Positions 16,178 through 23,949 of a stretch of 64,000 nucleotides of DNA are shown in pieces. Source of the stretch: Streptomyces ficellus (GTDB lineage Bacteria; Actinomycetota; Actinomycetes; Streptomycetales; Streptomycetaceae); contig NZ_CP034279.1 in the NCBI RefSeq assembly GCF_009739905.1, positions 992,001 to 1,056,000 on the forward strand. Reading direction: 5' to 3'. Position numbers and translations under genes: made by a program. A model generated the notes under the pieces. The model did not search any database. It had not been told where the DNA came from and saw nothing but the letters and a program-made list of their open reading frames with translations. Position 1 is the stretch's first letter, and each line of letters opens with the position of its first letter.

Positions 16178-16901
16178 CGGTCGGCCCGTCCGGTCCGGCC
16201 GGCCCCTCGGCTCCCGGGGGCCCGGCCGGCACCGGCGGCGCGGGGGCGTGTGGGGCGGGGGCGTGTGGGGCGGGGGCGTGCGGCGCGGGCGGGGCGGAGA
16301 CGGTTGCCGGGGGCGGTGCCGTCCGGGTCGTCGCCGTCGATGACACCGTGGGGGCGGTCGGGGCGACCGGCGGGAGCGGCACGGTGGTGGGGAACGGCGC
16401 GGGTGGTGGAGGCACCGCGGGTCTCAGGGGCAGCGCGGCCCAGATGATCTTGCCGCCGCTCGCGGTGTGCTCGACGTCGCACTCACCGCCCGCCTCCAGC
16501 GTGACCTCCCGCACGAGCAGCAGGCCGCGGCCGCCCGTCCGGCCGTAGTCGGCCTCCAGGGCCTTGGGCCGGTACGGGTGGTTGTCCTCCACCGACACCC
16601 GGATCCACTCCGCCCCGATCGCGATCTCCACCGCCAGCTCGGGCGACAACAGGGCCGCGTGCCGTACGGCGTTGGTCACCAGTTCGGAGACGATCAGCAG
16701 CACGGCGTGGGCCACGTCCTCGTCCACGGGCACGCCTTGACGTTTCAGCAGGTCCCGTACGGCACGCCTGGCCTGCGGTACGGAGACGTCGACGGCGGGA
16801 GCGGTGAAGCGCCAGACCCCTTCGTACGAGGGGGGCCGGTCCGGGGCACTCCCGCGGCTCTCCACCGTCCGGTTTCCACCCTCGTGCTCGATTCTCGCCA
16901 C
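16143..16901 (-). CDS. RsbW-like ATP-binding regulatory protein with Pro-rich tail
   Basis: Residues 35-165 form a GHKL/HATPase domain like the anti-sigma-factor kinases RsbW and SpoIIAB. They include the N box IVSELVTNAVRHA, the G1 motif VSVEDNHPYRP and the G2 motif TGGRGLLLVREV. Streptomyces encode dozens of such proteins as partners of anti-anti-sigma factors. After residue 165 comes a low-complexity Pro/Ala/Thr tail that includes PHAPAPHAPAPHAPAP, coded by three 15-bp DNA repeats. GTG 16901 is the first in-frame start; its ribosome binding site is weak. No partner sigma factor lies nearby. It overlaps idi tail to tail by 35 nt. Confidence 0.8.
   Translation of the reverse strand: MARIEHEGGNRTVESRGSAPDRPPSYEGVWRFTAPAVDVSVPQARRAVRDLLKRQGVPVDEDVAHAVLLIVSELVTNAVRHAALLSPELAVEIAIGAEWIRVSVEDNHPYRPKALEADYGRTGGRGLLLVREVTLEAGGECDVEHTASGGKIIWAALPLRPAVPPPPAPFPTTVPLPPVAPTAPTVSSTATTRTAPPPATVSAPPAPHAPAPHAPAPHAPAPPVPAGPPGAEGPAGPDGPTVTSPRSPLSAP
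16241..16285. repeat. three tandem 15-bp repeats
   Basis: The unit CGGGGGCGTGTGGGG occurs at 16241-16255 and 16256-16270, with a diverged third copy at 16271-16285. It lies inside the RsbW-like gene and codes for the PHAPA repeats of its tail. Changes in copy number would keep the frame. Confidence 0.85.
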
Positions 16902-17049
16902 GCCATCGAGTGTTGGTACCGCGCGGACCGGCCACGGCTACTGACCAGAAGTCAACAGCTATTCGATGAGTTTTGACCGTGAACGCTCAACGATGTCGCG
17001 AGGTCGACCGTTCCCGCCCCTTCCTGATCGGACGCGGAGCCCGGCCGGA

Positions 17050-17055
17050 TAGCAT
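17050..17055 (+). promoter_or_regulatory. -10 box, apparently leaderless
   Basis: TAGCAT lies 7 nt before the ATG at 17063 of the enoyl-CoA hydratase gene. No Shine-Dalgarno fits in between. The -35 is not clear. Confidence 0.5.
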
Positions 17056-17062
17056 CCGGCGC

Positions 17063-17809
17063 ATGGATCAGCCTCAGCTGGAGCAGTCCGTCACGGACGG
17101 GGTCGCCACCGTCGTCATCAGCAATCCCGCCAAGCGCAACGCTATGACGGCGGGCATGTGGCGCGCGCTGCCAGGGCTGCTCGCCACGCTGGCCGCCGAC
17201 CGGAGCGTCCGGGCGCTGGTGCTGACCGGCGCCGGCGCCACGTTCTGCGCCGGGGCCGACATCTCGTCGCTGCGCGAGCCGGGCGACGAGCAGCAGTCCC
17301 TCGCCGTGCGCGCCGAGGAGGCGCTGGCTGCCTTCCCCAAGCCGACCCTCGCCGCCGTGCGGGGTTACTGCGTGGGCGGCGGCAGCCAGCTCGCGGCCGC
17401 CTGCGACCTGCGGTTCGCCGAGGAGGGCGCGCGTTTCGGCATCACGCCGGCGAAGCTCGGCATCGTCTACCCCGCCTCCTCCACCCGTCGGCTGGTGTCG
17501 CTCGTGGGCCCCTCGGCGGCCAAGTACCTGTTGTTCTCGGGCGAACTCGTCGACACGGAACGGGCGCTGCGCACCGGCTTGGTGGACGAGGTGCTGCCGG
17601 CGGGCGGACTGGACGGGCGGGTCAGGGAGTTCACCTCGGTCCTCACCTCGCGGTCACAGCTCACGCAGGCGGCCGCCAAGGAGTTCGCGACGGGGCGCAC
17701 CGACCGGGACGCGTACTGGGCGGAGCAGGCGCGCGGCAGCGGCGACACCGCCGAGGGCATCGCCGCCTTCCTGGAACGGCGGGCGCCGCGCTTCACCTAC
17801 GGCGCCTGA
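17063..17809 (+). CDS. enoyl-CoA hydratase/isomerase family protein
   Basis: The 248-aa crotonase-fold protein has the oxyanion-hole segments ATFCAGADISSL (near residue 65) and RGYCVGGGSQLAAACDLRFA, and FGITPAKLGIVYP in place of the usual active-site loop. Crotonase-fold enzymes hydrate, isomerise or hydrolyse acyl-CoA thioesters in the cytosol. The loop has no Glu at the position used by true hydratases (ITPAKLG instead of xPExxLG), so the reaction may differ. The ATG at 17063 follows a -10 box by 7 nt, which suggests leaderless expression. It is divergent from the RsbW-like gene and convergent with the DJ-1 gene. Confidence 0.85.
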   Translation: MDQPQLEQSVTDGVATVVISNPAKRNAMTAGMWRALPGLLATLAADRSVRALVLTGAGATFCAGADISSLREPGDEQQSLAVRAEEALAAFPKPTLAAVRGYCVGGGSQLAAACDLRFAEEGARFGITPAKLGIVYPASSTRRLVSLVGPSAAKYLLFSGELVDTERALRTGLVDEVLPAGGLDGRVREFTSVLTSRSQLTQAAAKEFATGRTDRDAYWAEQARGSGDTAEGIAAFLERRAPRFTYGA

Positions 17810-17839
17810 CGGGACGTCCGCCCGCCACCCCGCCACGGG

Positions 17840-18472
17840 TCAGGAGGCCTGCCCCATCTCGGCGCGCCAGAACGCGACGACCTCGGCCGGGGCCTTCTCC
17901 GGGGAACCCGCGTCGTACGGCGGCTGGGGGTCGTACTCGGTCAGCAGCTGGACGGTCTGGGCGTGCCGGTCGCCCGCGATCCGGCCGACGAGGTGCAGCC
18001 CCATGTCGATGCCGGAGGAGACGCCGGCCGCGGTGACGTACTTGCCGTCGAAGACGACCCGCTCCCCCGTCGCCTCGGCGCCGTACGTCTTGAGCAGGTC
18101 CAGGGCGAGCCAGTGGCTGGTGGCGCGGCGGCCCCGGAGGAGCCCGGCGGCGCCCAGGATCAGCGAGCCGGTGCACACCGAGGTGGTCCACGTGCTGGTG
18201 GCGTCGGCCGTGCGGAGCCAGTCGAGGGTCTCCTCGTCGCGGGTGACCGGATCCCAGTCGCCGGTGCCGGGGACCACGACGATGTCGGGGCGGGGCACCT
18301 CGGCGAAGGTGCGGTCGGCGACCAGGGCGAGGTTGCCCATGTCATTGCGGACGGGTCCGGCCTCCTTGGCGACGAACACGGTCTCGGCGTCGGGCAGGCG
18401 GCTGATGATCTCGAAGGGGCCGACGGCGTCGAGGGCGGTGAAGCCGGGGTAGAGCAGGACGGCGATCTGCAT
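17840..18472 (-). CDS. DJ-1/PfpI family protein (isonitrile-hydratase-like)
   Basis: The 210-aa protein is a single DJ-1/PfpI domain. The nucleophile elbow is TSVCTGSLILGAAGLLRGRR with the Cys near residue 100, and the downstream ATSHW is typical of the isonitrile hydratase subgroup. The N-terminus QIAVLLYPGFTALDAVGPFE matches the same group and the N-terminal half of GlxA regulators. The ATG at 18472 has GAAGGA at normal spacing. It follows the GlxA-like regulator gene on the same strand with a 52-bp gap and may be its target. A hydrolase or hydratase role is inferred from the family; the substrate is not known. Confidence 0.85.
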   Translation of the reverse strand: MQIAVLLYPGFTALDAVGPFEIISRLPDAETVFVAKEAGPVRNDMGNLALVADRTFAEVPRPDIVVVPGTGDWDPVTRDEETLDWLRTADATSTWTTSVCTGSLILGAAGLLRGRRATSHWLALDLLKTYGAEATGERVVFDGKYVTAAGVSSGIDMGLHLVGRIAGDRHAQTVQLLTEYDPQPPYDAGSPEKAPAEVVAFWRAEMGQAS

Positions 18473-18524
18473 GGGTGTCGTTTCCTTCGTGTGTGGGTTG
18501 ATGGGTGGTGTCAGTGGGGTGGTG

Positions 18525-19481
18525 TCAGTGGGGTGGGGCGTGGAACCGGCGCCGGTACTCGGCGGGCGGGGTCCCCAGGGTCTTGACGAAGGCGCGGCGC
18601 ATCGCTTCGGACGTGCCGTAGCCGGACGCGCGGGCGACTTCGTGGACGCCGCCGCCGGTGTCCTCCAGGAGGCGGCGGGCGTGCTCCAGCCGGACGCGCT
18701 CGACGTACCGGCCGGGTGTCGTGCCCGTCTCCGCCTGGAAGGCGCGGGCGAAGTGGCGCGGTGACAGGGTGGCGCGGGCGGCCAGGGTCTCGACGGACAG
18801 GTCGGCGGACGGGTGCTCGCTGATGAACCGCTGGACCTCGCGCAGCGGCTCCCGGCGCGCGGTCTGGGCGGCCAGCTGGGCGCTGAACTGCGCCTGGTTG
18901 CCGGGGCGGCGGAGGAAGACCACCAGGTGGCGGGCGATGGTGAGCGCCGCGTCACGGCCGAGGTCCTCCTCGACCAGGGCGAGGGCCAGGTCGATGCCCG
19001 CGGTGACCCCGGCGGAGGTGGCGAGGTGGCCGTCACGGACGAAGATCGGGTCGGGGTCCACCTCCACCCCCGGGTGGCGGCGGGCCAGCTGGTCGCAGAA
19101 CGCCCAGTGCGTGGTGGCGCGGCGGCCGTCCAGCAGACCGGCCTCGGCGAGGAGCAGGGCGCCGGTGCAGACCGAGACCAGGCGGCGGGCGCGCGGGGCG
19201 TGCTCGCGCAGCCAGTCGACCAGGCGCGGGTCGGGCTCCAGGCTGCCCTCGCCGCCCGGCACCAGGAGGGTGTGCGGGGGCGCGGCGTCGGCGAGCGAGG
19301 TGTCGGCGGCCAGGCGCAGGCCGCTCTGGGTGCGGACGGGCGCTCCGTCGAGCGAGGCGGTGCGGATCGGGTAGGCGTCGGCGGCGAAGTGGGAGGCGCC
19401 CGCGAACACCTCCACGGGTCCGGTGACGTCCAGGCTCTGCACGCCGTCGAAGAGGACGACGAGTACGGGTCGCTGCGTCAT
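18525..19481 (-). CDS. GlxA family AraC-type transcriptional regulator
   Basis: The 318-aa DNA-binding protein has an N-terminal DJ-1-like sensor domain (residues 1-185), including VSVCTGALLLAEAGLLDGRR and ATTHW, and a C-terminal double helix-turn-helix AraC domain (LAARATLSPRHFARAFQAE and VARASGYGTSEAMRRAF). GlxA proteins usually activate nearby metabolic genes. The sensor domain is a paralogue of the DJ-1 protein encoded just downstream. The ATG at 19481 follows GAAGGATGAGG. Its upstream region holds three 32-bp tandem repeats shared with the divergent SCO6745-family gene, which could be its binding sites (inference). Confidence 0.88.
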   Translation of the reverse strand: MTQRPVLVVLFDGVQSLDVTGPVEVFAGASHFAADAYPIRTASLDGAPVRTQSGLRLAADTSLADAAPPHTLLVPGGEGSLEPDPRLVDWLREHAPRARRLVSVCTGALLLAEAGLLDGRRATTHWAFCDQLARRHPGVEVDPDPIFVRDGHLATSAGVTAGIDLALALVEEDLGRDAALTIARHLVVFLRRPGNQAQFSAQLAAQTARREPLREVQRFISEHPSADLSVETLAARATLSPRHFARAFQAETGTTPGRYVERVRLEHARRLLEDTGGGVHEVARASGYGTSEAMRRAFVKTLGTPPAEYRRRFHAPPH

Positions 19482-19563
19482 GCCCTCATCCTTCGGGAGG
19501 GCGCCGGACGGCCGCAATGACGGGGAACCCACCTTTCCTGCCATCCGGCGGTCCGGCGCTCGG

Positions 19564-19659
19564 CTCCTGTTCGGCACCCGGCACTCGGCCACGTGCTCCT
19601 GTTCGGCACCCGGCACTCGGCCACGTGCCCCTGTTCGGCACCCGGCACTCGGCAACGTA
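19564..19659. repeat. three 32-bp tandem repeats in a divergent promoter region
   Basis: Copies lie at 19564-19595, 19596-19627 and 19628-19659. The first two are identical; the third differs at a few positions. Each contains TGTTCGGCACCCGGCACTCG, and copies one and two end in CCACGTG. They lie in the 202-bp region between the GlxA-like regulator (minus) and the SCO6745-family gene (plus). No spacers separate the copies, so this is not a CRISPR array. Confidence 0.9.
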
Positions 19660-19677
19660 CCAACCAGTCGGTAGCCT
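19658..19677 (+). promoter_or_regulatory. TetR-type operator overlapping a leaderless -10 box
   Basis: TACCAACCAGTCGGTA (19658-19673) is a 16-bp imperfect palindrome (6 of 8 pairs) of the sort TetR repressors bind. It overlaps TAGCCT (19672-19677), which lies 6 nt before the ATG at 19684. A bound repressor would cover the -10 box. Confidence 0.5.
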
Positions 19678-19683
19678 GCCGGT

Positions 19684-20544
19684 ATGACGACTCTTCCACC
19701 ACGCGCCGGACGCCGCTGCCACAACGCCGTGAACCCGCTCCACTCGACGGTGTACTTCTCGCCCGACTTCACCGAGGAGATGGCCGCCCTCGGGGTCACC
19801 GACTCCGGGGCCGCGTACTTCGCCGGACGCGCCGCCGCGATGGGCGCGGTCGGGCCGGGCGTCGTCACGGCGTCCTTCTACAACTTCAACCACGAGCTGG
19901 TGGCCCGCCACCTCCCGGCCGTCTGGGAGACCGCCACCCCCGCGGCCGTGCTCGCGGCCCGGCTGCGGGCGGCCGACGCCACGCTGCGGCGGCTGCTCGG
20001 GGACGCGGTCGAGTCGGACGAGATGCGGGAGGCCGCCCGGCTCGCCCTGCGGGCCGCCGAGGCGTGCACCCGCCACGCCCGCCCGCTGTACGCCGCGCAC
20101 GCCGACCTCCCGGTGCCCGAGGCACCGCACCTGGCCTACTGGCACGCGGCGACGCTGCTGCGCGAGCACCGGGGCGACGCCCACCTGGTGGCCCTGCTGT
20201 CCGCCGGGCTCGACCCGCTGGAGGCCCTCGTCAGCCACACGGCGACCGGCAAGGGCATGGCGCCCCGCTGGATCCTCGCCACGCGCGGCTGGCGGCGCGC
20301 CGACTGGGACGCGGCGGCCGGGCGGCTGCGCGGGCGCGGACTGCTGGACGAGCGGGGCGAGCTGACGGAGGCGGGCTCGGCCCTGCGCGCCGGGCTGGAG
20401 GACCACACCGACCGCCTGGACGCCGCCCCCTACGAGCACCTGGGCGCGGCGGGCGTCGAACGGCTCACCGAGCTGGCCCGCGGCTTCCTGGGCGCGGCCG
20501 TCGCGGCCGGCGCCTTCCCGCAGGACGTGGTCGGCAAGGGCTGA
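19684..20544 (+). CDS. SCO6745-family protein
   Basis: This 286-aa, Ala-rich, largely helical protein belongs to a family found mainly in actinomycetes. It begins RRCHNAVNPLHSTVYFSP, the conserved opening of the group, and has FYNFNHELVARHLP near residue 65 and HTATGKGMAPRWI. A C-terminal winged-helix-like part (RGLLDERGELTEAG) has been likened to helix-turn-helix regulators. The function is not established. Expression appears leaderless, with a TetR-like operator over its promoter. It is divergent from the GlxA regulator gene. Confidence 0.8.
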   Translation: MTTLPPRAGRRCHNAVNPLHSTVYFSPDFTEEMAALGVTDSGAAYFAGRAAAMGAVGPGVVTASFYNFNHELVARHLPAVWETATPAAVLAARLRAADATLRRLLGDAVESDEMREAARLALRAAEACTRHARPLYAAHADLPVPEAPHLAYWHAATLLREHRGDAHLVALLSAGLDPLEALVSHTATGKGMAPRWILATRGWRRADWDAAAGRLRGRGLLDERGELTEAGSALRAGLEDHTDRLDAAPYEHLGAAGVERLTELARGFLGAAVAAGAFPQDVVGKG

Positions 20545-20625
20545 GCCCGACGGGTGGGGGGACGTTTCGGCGCGGAGGCGGCGGCAACCCGCACAGGGCA
20601 ACCCTGATGCACATGGAGGTGCCCC

Positions 20626-20757
20626 TTGCGTACGATCGCAGACTTCTTCCGCATGATCGGTTCGGCCGTCGCGACCGTCGTCACCCTGCCGTTCCGGCTC
20701 GTGGCACGGCTCTTCAGCGGTGCTTCGCGGGGCGGCGGGCGGGCGCGCCGCGCCTGA
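20626..20757 (+). CDS. small amphipathic protein, 43 aa
   Basis: A 43-residue frame starts at TTG 20626 with a strong GGAGG 6 nt upstream and stops at 20757. It reads MRTIADFFRMIGSAVATVV, then TLPFRLVARLFSG and a Gly/Arg-rich tail. The first 30 residues form one hydrophobic or amphipathic helix, followed by a basic tail, as in many small membrane-associated proteins. No function can be assigned. It lies alone between the SCO6745-family gene and tex. The strong ribosome binding site and GC-rich third positions support real coding. Confidence 0.6.
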   Translation: MRTIADFFRMIGSAVATVVTLPFRLVARLFSGASRGGGRARRA

Positions 20758-20842
20758 CGACGGGGCAGGCGGACACGTCGCACGGTGACCCGGCAGAATG
20801 CAACCTCAAGCTGGCAGGCACGAGAAGGCGAGTCGGGACACC

Positions 20843-23287
20843 GTGACGACGTCCATCGAAGGCAGGATCGCCGAGGAGCTCGGCGTACGGGAGCGGCAGG
20901 TGAAGGCGGCCGTCGAGCTGCTCGACGGCGGGTCGACCGTCCCGTTCATCGCGCGCTACCGCAAGGAAGCGACCGAGATGCTCGACGACGCGCAGCTGCG
21001 GACGCTCGAGGAGCGGCTGCGCTACCTGCGGGAGCTGGAGGACCGGCGCGCCGCCGTCCTCGACTCCGTACGGGAGCAGGGCAAGCTCACCGAGGAGCTG
21101 CGGGCGAGCATCCTCGCCGCGGACACCAAGGCGCGGCTCGAGGACATCTACCTGCCGTTCAAGCCCAAGCGCCGCACCAAGGCGCAGATCGCCCGCGAGG
21201 CCGGCCTGGAGCCGCTCGCGGACGGGCTGCTGGGCGACCCGTCGGTGGAGCCGCTCGCCGCGGCCGCCGCGTTCGTCGACGCCGGCAAGGGCGTCGCGGA
21301 TGCGGCCGCCGCGCTGGACGGCGCCCGCGCCATCCTCACCGAGCGATTCTCCGAGGACGCCGACCTGATCGGCGAGCTGCGCGAGCGGATGTGGACGCGC
21401 GGGCGGCTGGCGGCGAAGGTGCGCGAGGGCAAGGAGGAGGCGGGCGCGAAGTTCGCCGACTACTTCGACTTCGCGGAGCCCTTCACCGAGCTGCCCTCGC
21501 ACCGGGTGCTCGCGATGCTGCGCGGCGAGAAGGAGGAGGTCCTCGACCTGGTCCTGGAGCCGGAGGAGCCGGTGGAGGGCCCGTCGTCGTACGAGGGCAT
21601 CGTCGCCTCCCGGTTCGGCATCTCCCAGCAGGGGCGGCCGGGCGACAAGTGGCTCGGCGAGACCGTCCGCTGGGCGTGGCGCACCCGGCTCCTGGTCCAC
21701 CTCGGCATCGACCTGCGGCTGCGGCTGCGCACGGCGGCGGAGGACGAGGCGGTGCGCGTCTTCGCCGCGAACCTGCGTGACCTGCTGCTCGCGGCGCCCG
21801 CCGGGACCCGGGCGACGCTCGGGCTCGACCCCGGTTTCCGTACCGGCGTGAAGGTCGCGGTCGTGGACGCGACCGGCAAGGTCGTCGCCACCGACACGAT
21901 CTACCCGCACGTGCCCGCCAACAAGTGGGACCAGGCGCTCGCGACGCTGGCCCGGCTGGCGAAGGAGCACGCGGTCGAGCTGGTCGCCATCGGCAACGGC
22001 ACCGCGTCGCGCGAGACCGACAAGCTGGCCGCCGACCTGATCGCCAGGCACCCGGAGCTGGGCCTCACCAAGGTCATGGTGTCGGAGGCGGGCGCTTCGG
22101 TGTACTCGGCCTCCGCGTTCGCCTCGCAGGAGCTGCCCGAGCTCGACGTGTCGCTGCGCGGTGCCGTCTCGATCGCGCGCCGGCTCCAGGACCCGCTCGC
22201 CGAGCTGGTGAAGATCGACCCGAAGTCGATCGGTGTCGGCCAGTACCAGCACGACCTGTCCGAGGTGAAACTGTCCCGGTCGCTGGACGCCGTGGTCGAG
22301 GACTGTGTGAACGGTGTGGGCGTCGACGTCAACACCGCGTCCGCGCCACTGCTTTCGCGGGTGTCCGGCATCGGCGCCGGCCTCGCCGAGAACATCGTGG
22401 CCCACCGCGACGCCAACGGCCCCTTCCGGTCGCGGAAGGCGCTGAAGGACGTGGCGCGGCTCGGCCCGAAGGCGTACGAGCAGTGCGCGGGCTTCCTGCG
22501 GATCCGGGGCGGCGACGACCCGCTGGACGCCTCCAGCGTGCACCCCGAGGCGTACCCGGTGGTGCGGCGCATGGTGAAGACGACGGGTGGTGAGGTCGCG
22601 TCGCTGATCGGCAACACGTCGGTGCTGCGGTCGATGCGCGCGGACGACTTCGTCGACGAGACGTTCGGCCTTCCCACGGTCACCGACATTCTGCGCGAGC
22701 TGGAGAAGCCGGGGCGCGACCCGCGGCCCGCGTTCAAGACCGCCACCTTCAAGGAGGGCGTCGAGAAGATCGGCGACCTGTCGCCGGGCATGGTCCTGGA
22801 GGGCGTCGTCACCAACGTGGCCGCGTTCGGTGCCTTCGTGGACGTCGGTGTGCACCAGGACGGGCTCGTCCACGTCTCCGCGATGTCCCGCACCTTCGTC
22901 AAGGACCCGCGCGAGGTGGTGAAGCCGGGTGACGTGGTGAAGGTGAAGGTGCTGGACGTCGACATCCCGCGCAAGCGGATCTCGCTGACGCTGCGGCTGG
23001 ACGACGAGGCGGGCGCCGCCGCGGCGGGCTCCGGCGCGCCGAAGCGGGAGCGGGGCGGGCGGCCGCCCCAGCAGCGGCAGGGCGGTGGTGGTGGCCGTGG
23101 TGACCGCGGTGACCGCGGTGACCGGCGCGGTGGTGGTGGCGCGGGCGGCGCGGCCCGCCAGTCCCAGCCCCGGACCTCCACGCCCGCGCCCGCGAACAGC
23201 GCGATGGCGGACGCCCTGCGCAAGGCGGGTCTGCTGGGCGGCGGCAGCGGTGGCGGAAGCGGCAGGCCCGGGCGGGGCGGCCGGTGA
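20843..23287 (+). CDS. tex: Tex family RNA-binding transcription accessory protein
   Basis: The 814-aa cytosolic nucleic-acid-binding protein has the full Tex layout. The helical Tex N-domain runs from residue 1 ([17 protein letters not shown] near residue 34). A YqgF/RNase H-like domain contains [17 protein letters not shown]. Helix-hairpin-helix motifs follow ([20 protein letters not shown]). A C-terminal S1 domain reads [21 protein letters not shown]. An added Gly/Arg-rich tail of about 85 residues ([11 protein letters not shown]) is coded by short DNA repeats and may add RNA affinity. I chose GTG 20843 because the protein then begins [14 protein letters not shown]; the frame is open 45 nt further back. 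A perfect 20-bp hairpin ends the unit. Confidence 0.93.
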   Translation: MTTSIEGRIAEELGVRERQVKAAVELLDGGSTVPFIARYRKEATEMLDDAQLRTLEERLRYLRELEDRRAAVLDSVREQGKLTEELRASILAADTKARLEDIYLPFKPKRRTKAQIAREAGLEPLADGLLGDPSVEPLAAAAAFVDAGKGVADAAAALDGARAILTERFSEDADLIGELRERMWTRGRLAAKVREGKEEAGAKFADYFDFAEPFTELPSHRVLAMLRGEKEEVLDLVLEPEEPVEGPSSYEGIVASRFGISQQGRPGDKWLGETVRWAWRTRLLVHLGIDLRLRLRTAAEDEAVRVFAANLRDLLLAAPAGTRATLGLDPGFRTGVKVAVVDATGKVVATDTIYPHVPANKWDQALATLARLAKEHAVELVAIGNGTASRETDKLAADLIARHPELGLTKVMVSEAGASVYSASAFASQELPELDVSLRGAVSIARRLQDPLAELVKIDPKSIGVGQYQHDLSEVKLSRSLDAVVEDCVNGVGVDVNTASAPLLSRVSGIGAGLAENIVAHRDANGPFRSRKALKDVARLGPKAYEQCAGFLRIRGGDDPLDASSVHPEAYPVVRRMVKTTGGEVASLIGNTSVLRSMRADDFVDETFGLPTVTDILRELEKPGRDPRPAFKTATFKEGVEKIGDLSPGMVLEGVVTNVAAFGAFVDVGVHQDGLVHVSAMSRTFVKDPREVVKPGDVVKVKVLDVDIPRKRISLTLRLDDEAGAAAAGSGAPKRERGGRPPQQRQGGGGGRGDRGDRGDRRGGGGAGGAARQSQPRTSTPAPANSAMADALRKAGLLGGGSGGGSGRPGRGGR

Positions 23288-23313
23288 GCCGTCACTGCCT
23301 GGACTGATCCACG

Positions 23314-23357
23314 ACCGCGCCGGCCGGCCCCGGGATTCCGGGGCCGGCCGGCGCGGT
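23314..23357. terminator. bidirectional terminator with perfect 20-bp stem
   Basis: The arms 23314-23333 and 23338-23357 are exact reverse complements around a GATT loop. It lies between tex (plus) and the convergent HEAT-like gene (minus). The rest of the 224-bp gap is imperfect GGTCAGGTGTCCGGCG-type repeats with no gene. Confidence 0.85.
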
Positions 23358-23511
23358 GGTGAGGGGGTGGTCGGCGGTGGTCTGGCGCCCGGCGGGGGTC
23401 AGGTGTCCGGCGCGGTGGCGGGTGGGTGGCCGGCGGAGGTCAGGTGTCCGGCGGTGGTCCGGCGCCGGGCGGTTTTCGGGCGCCCGGTCGGGGTCGGGCG
23501 CCCGGCGGGCG

Positions 23512-23949
23512 TCAGGCGTCCGGCGGGGCGGGGAGGAAGCGGAGGGTCCACTCGGCGCGGGCGGCGACGGCGGGGTCGGGGTCCTCCAGGAGGGGGAGCA
23601 GGAGCGCACGGGCCGCCGCGGGGTCGGTGTGCGCCGCGTCGACGATCTCCGCAGCCAGCGCGTCGTGGTCCTCCTGGGCCTCCTGGTCGTCCCCCAGGTC
23701 CTGGGCCGAGGCGCGCAGGAGCACGGGGAGCGCCGCGGCGCCCGCGAGCGCACCGATGACACCGCCGAGGAGTTCTCGGGCGTAGGCGTTGCGTTCGCCG
23801 ACGAAGCGGTCCAGCTCGGCTTCGAGGCGGGGCAGCACCGTACGGTCGCCGGACGCGGCGATCTCGTCGGCCAGGTCGATCGTCTCGTCGACGTCGGCGT
23901 CCGGATCGTCCAGCAGCGCGATCAGCCGGTCGACGGCGGGGCCGGTCAC
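23512..23949 (-). CDS. HEAT-repeat-like protein, function unknown
   Basis: The 145-aa acidic, all-helical protein looks like three to four HEAT-type repeats (AVDRLIALLDDPDADVD, GDRTVLPRLEAELDR and ALLLPLLEDPDPAVAARAEW). Such folds are protein-interaction scaffolds. No catalytic residues are visible. The GTG at 23949 overlaps the stop of the ABC-F gene (GTGA), so the two are translated together and may act together. A role with the ABC-F protein is only inferred from this coupling. Confidence 0.75.
   Translation of the reverse strand: MTGPAVDRLIALLDDPDADVDETIDLADEIAASGDRTVLPRLEAELDRFVGERNAYARELLGGVIGALAGAAALPVLLRASAQDLGDDQEAQEDHDALAAEIVDAAHTDPAAARALLLPLLEDPDPAVAARAEWTLRFLPAPPDA

Noticed and set aside
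19564..19659. CRISPR-like array
   Set aside because: The 32-bp units are in direct tandem with no spacers, and no cas genes are present.
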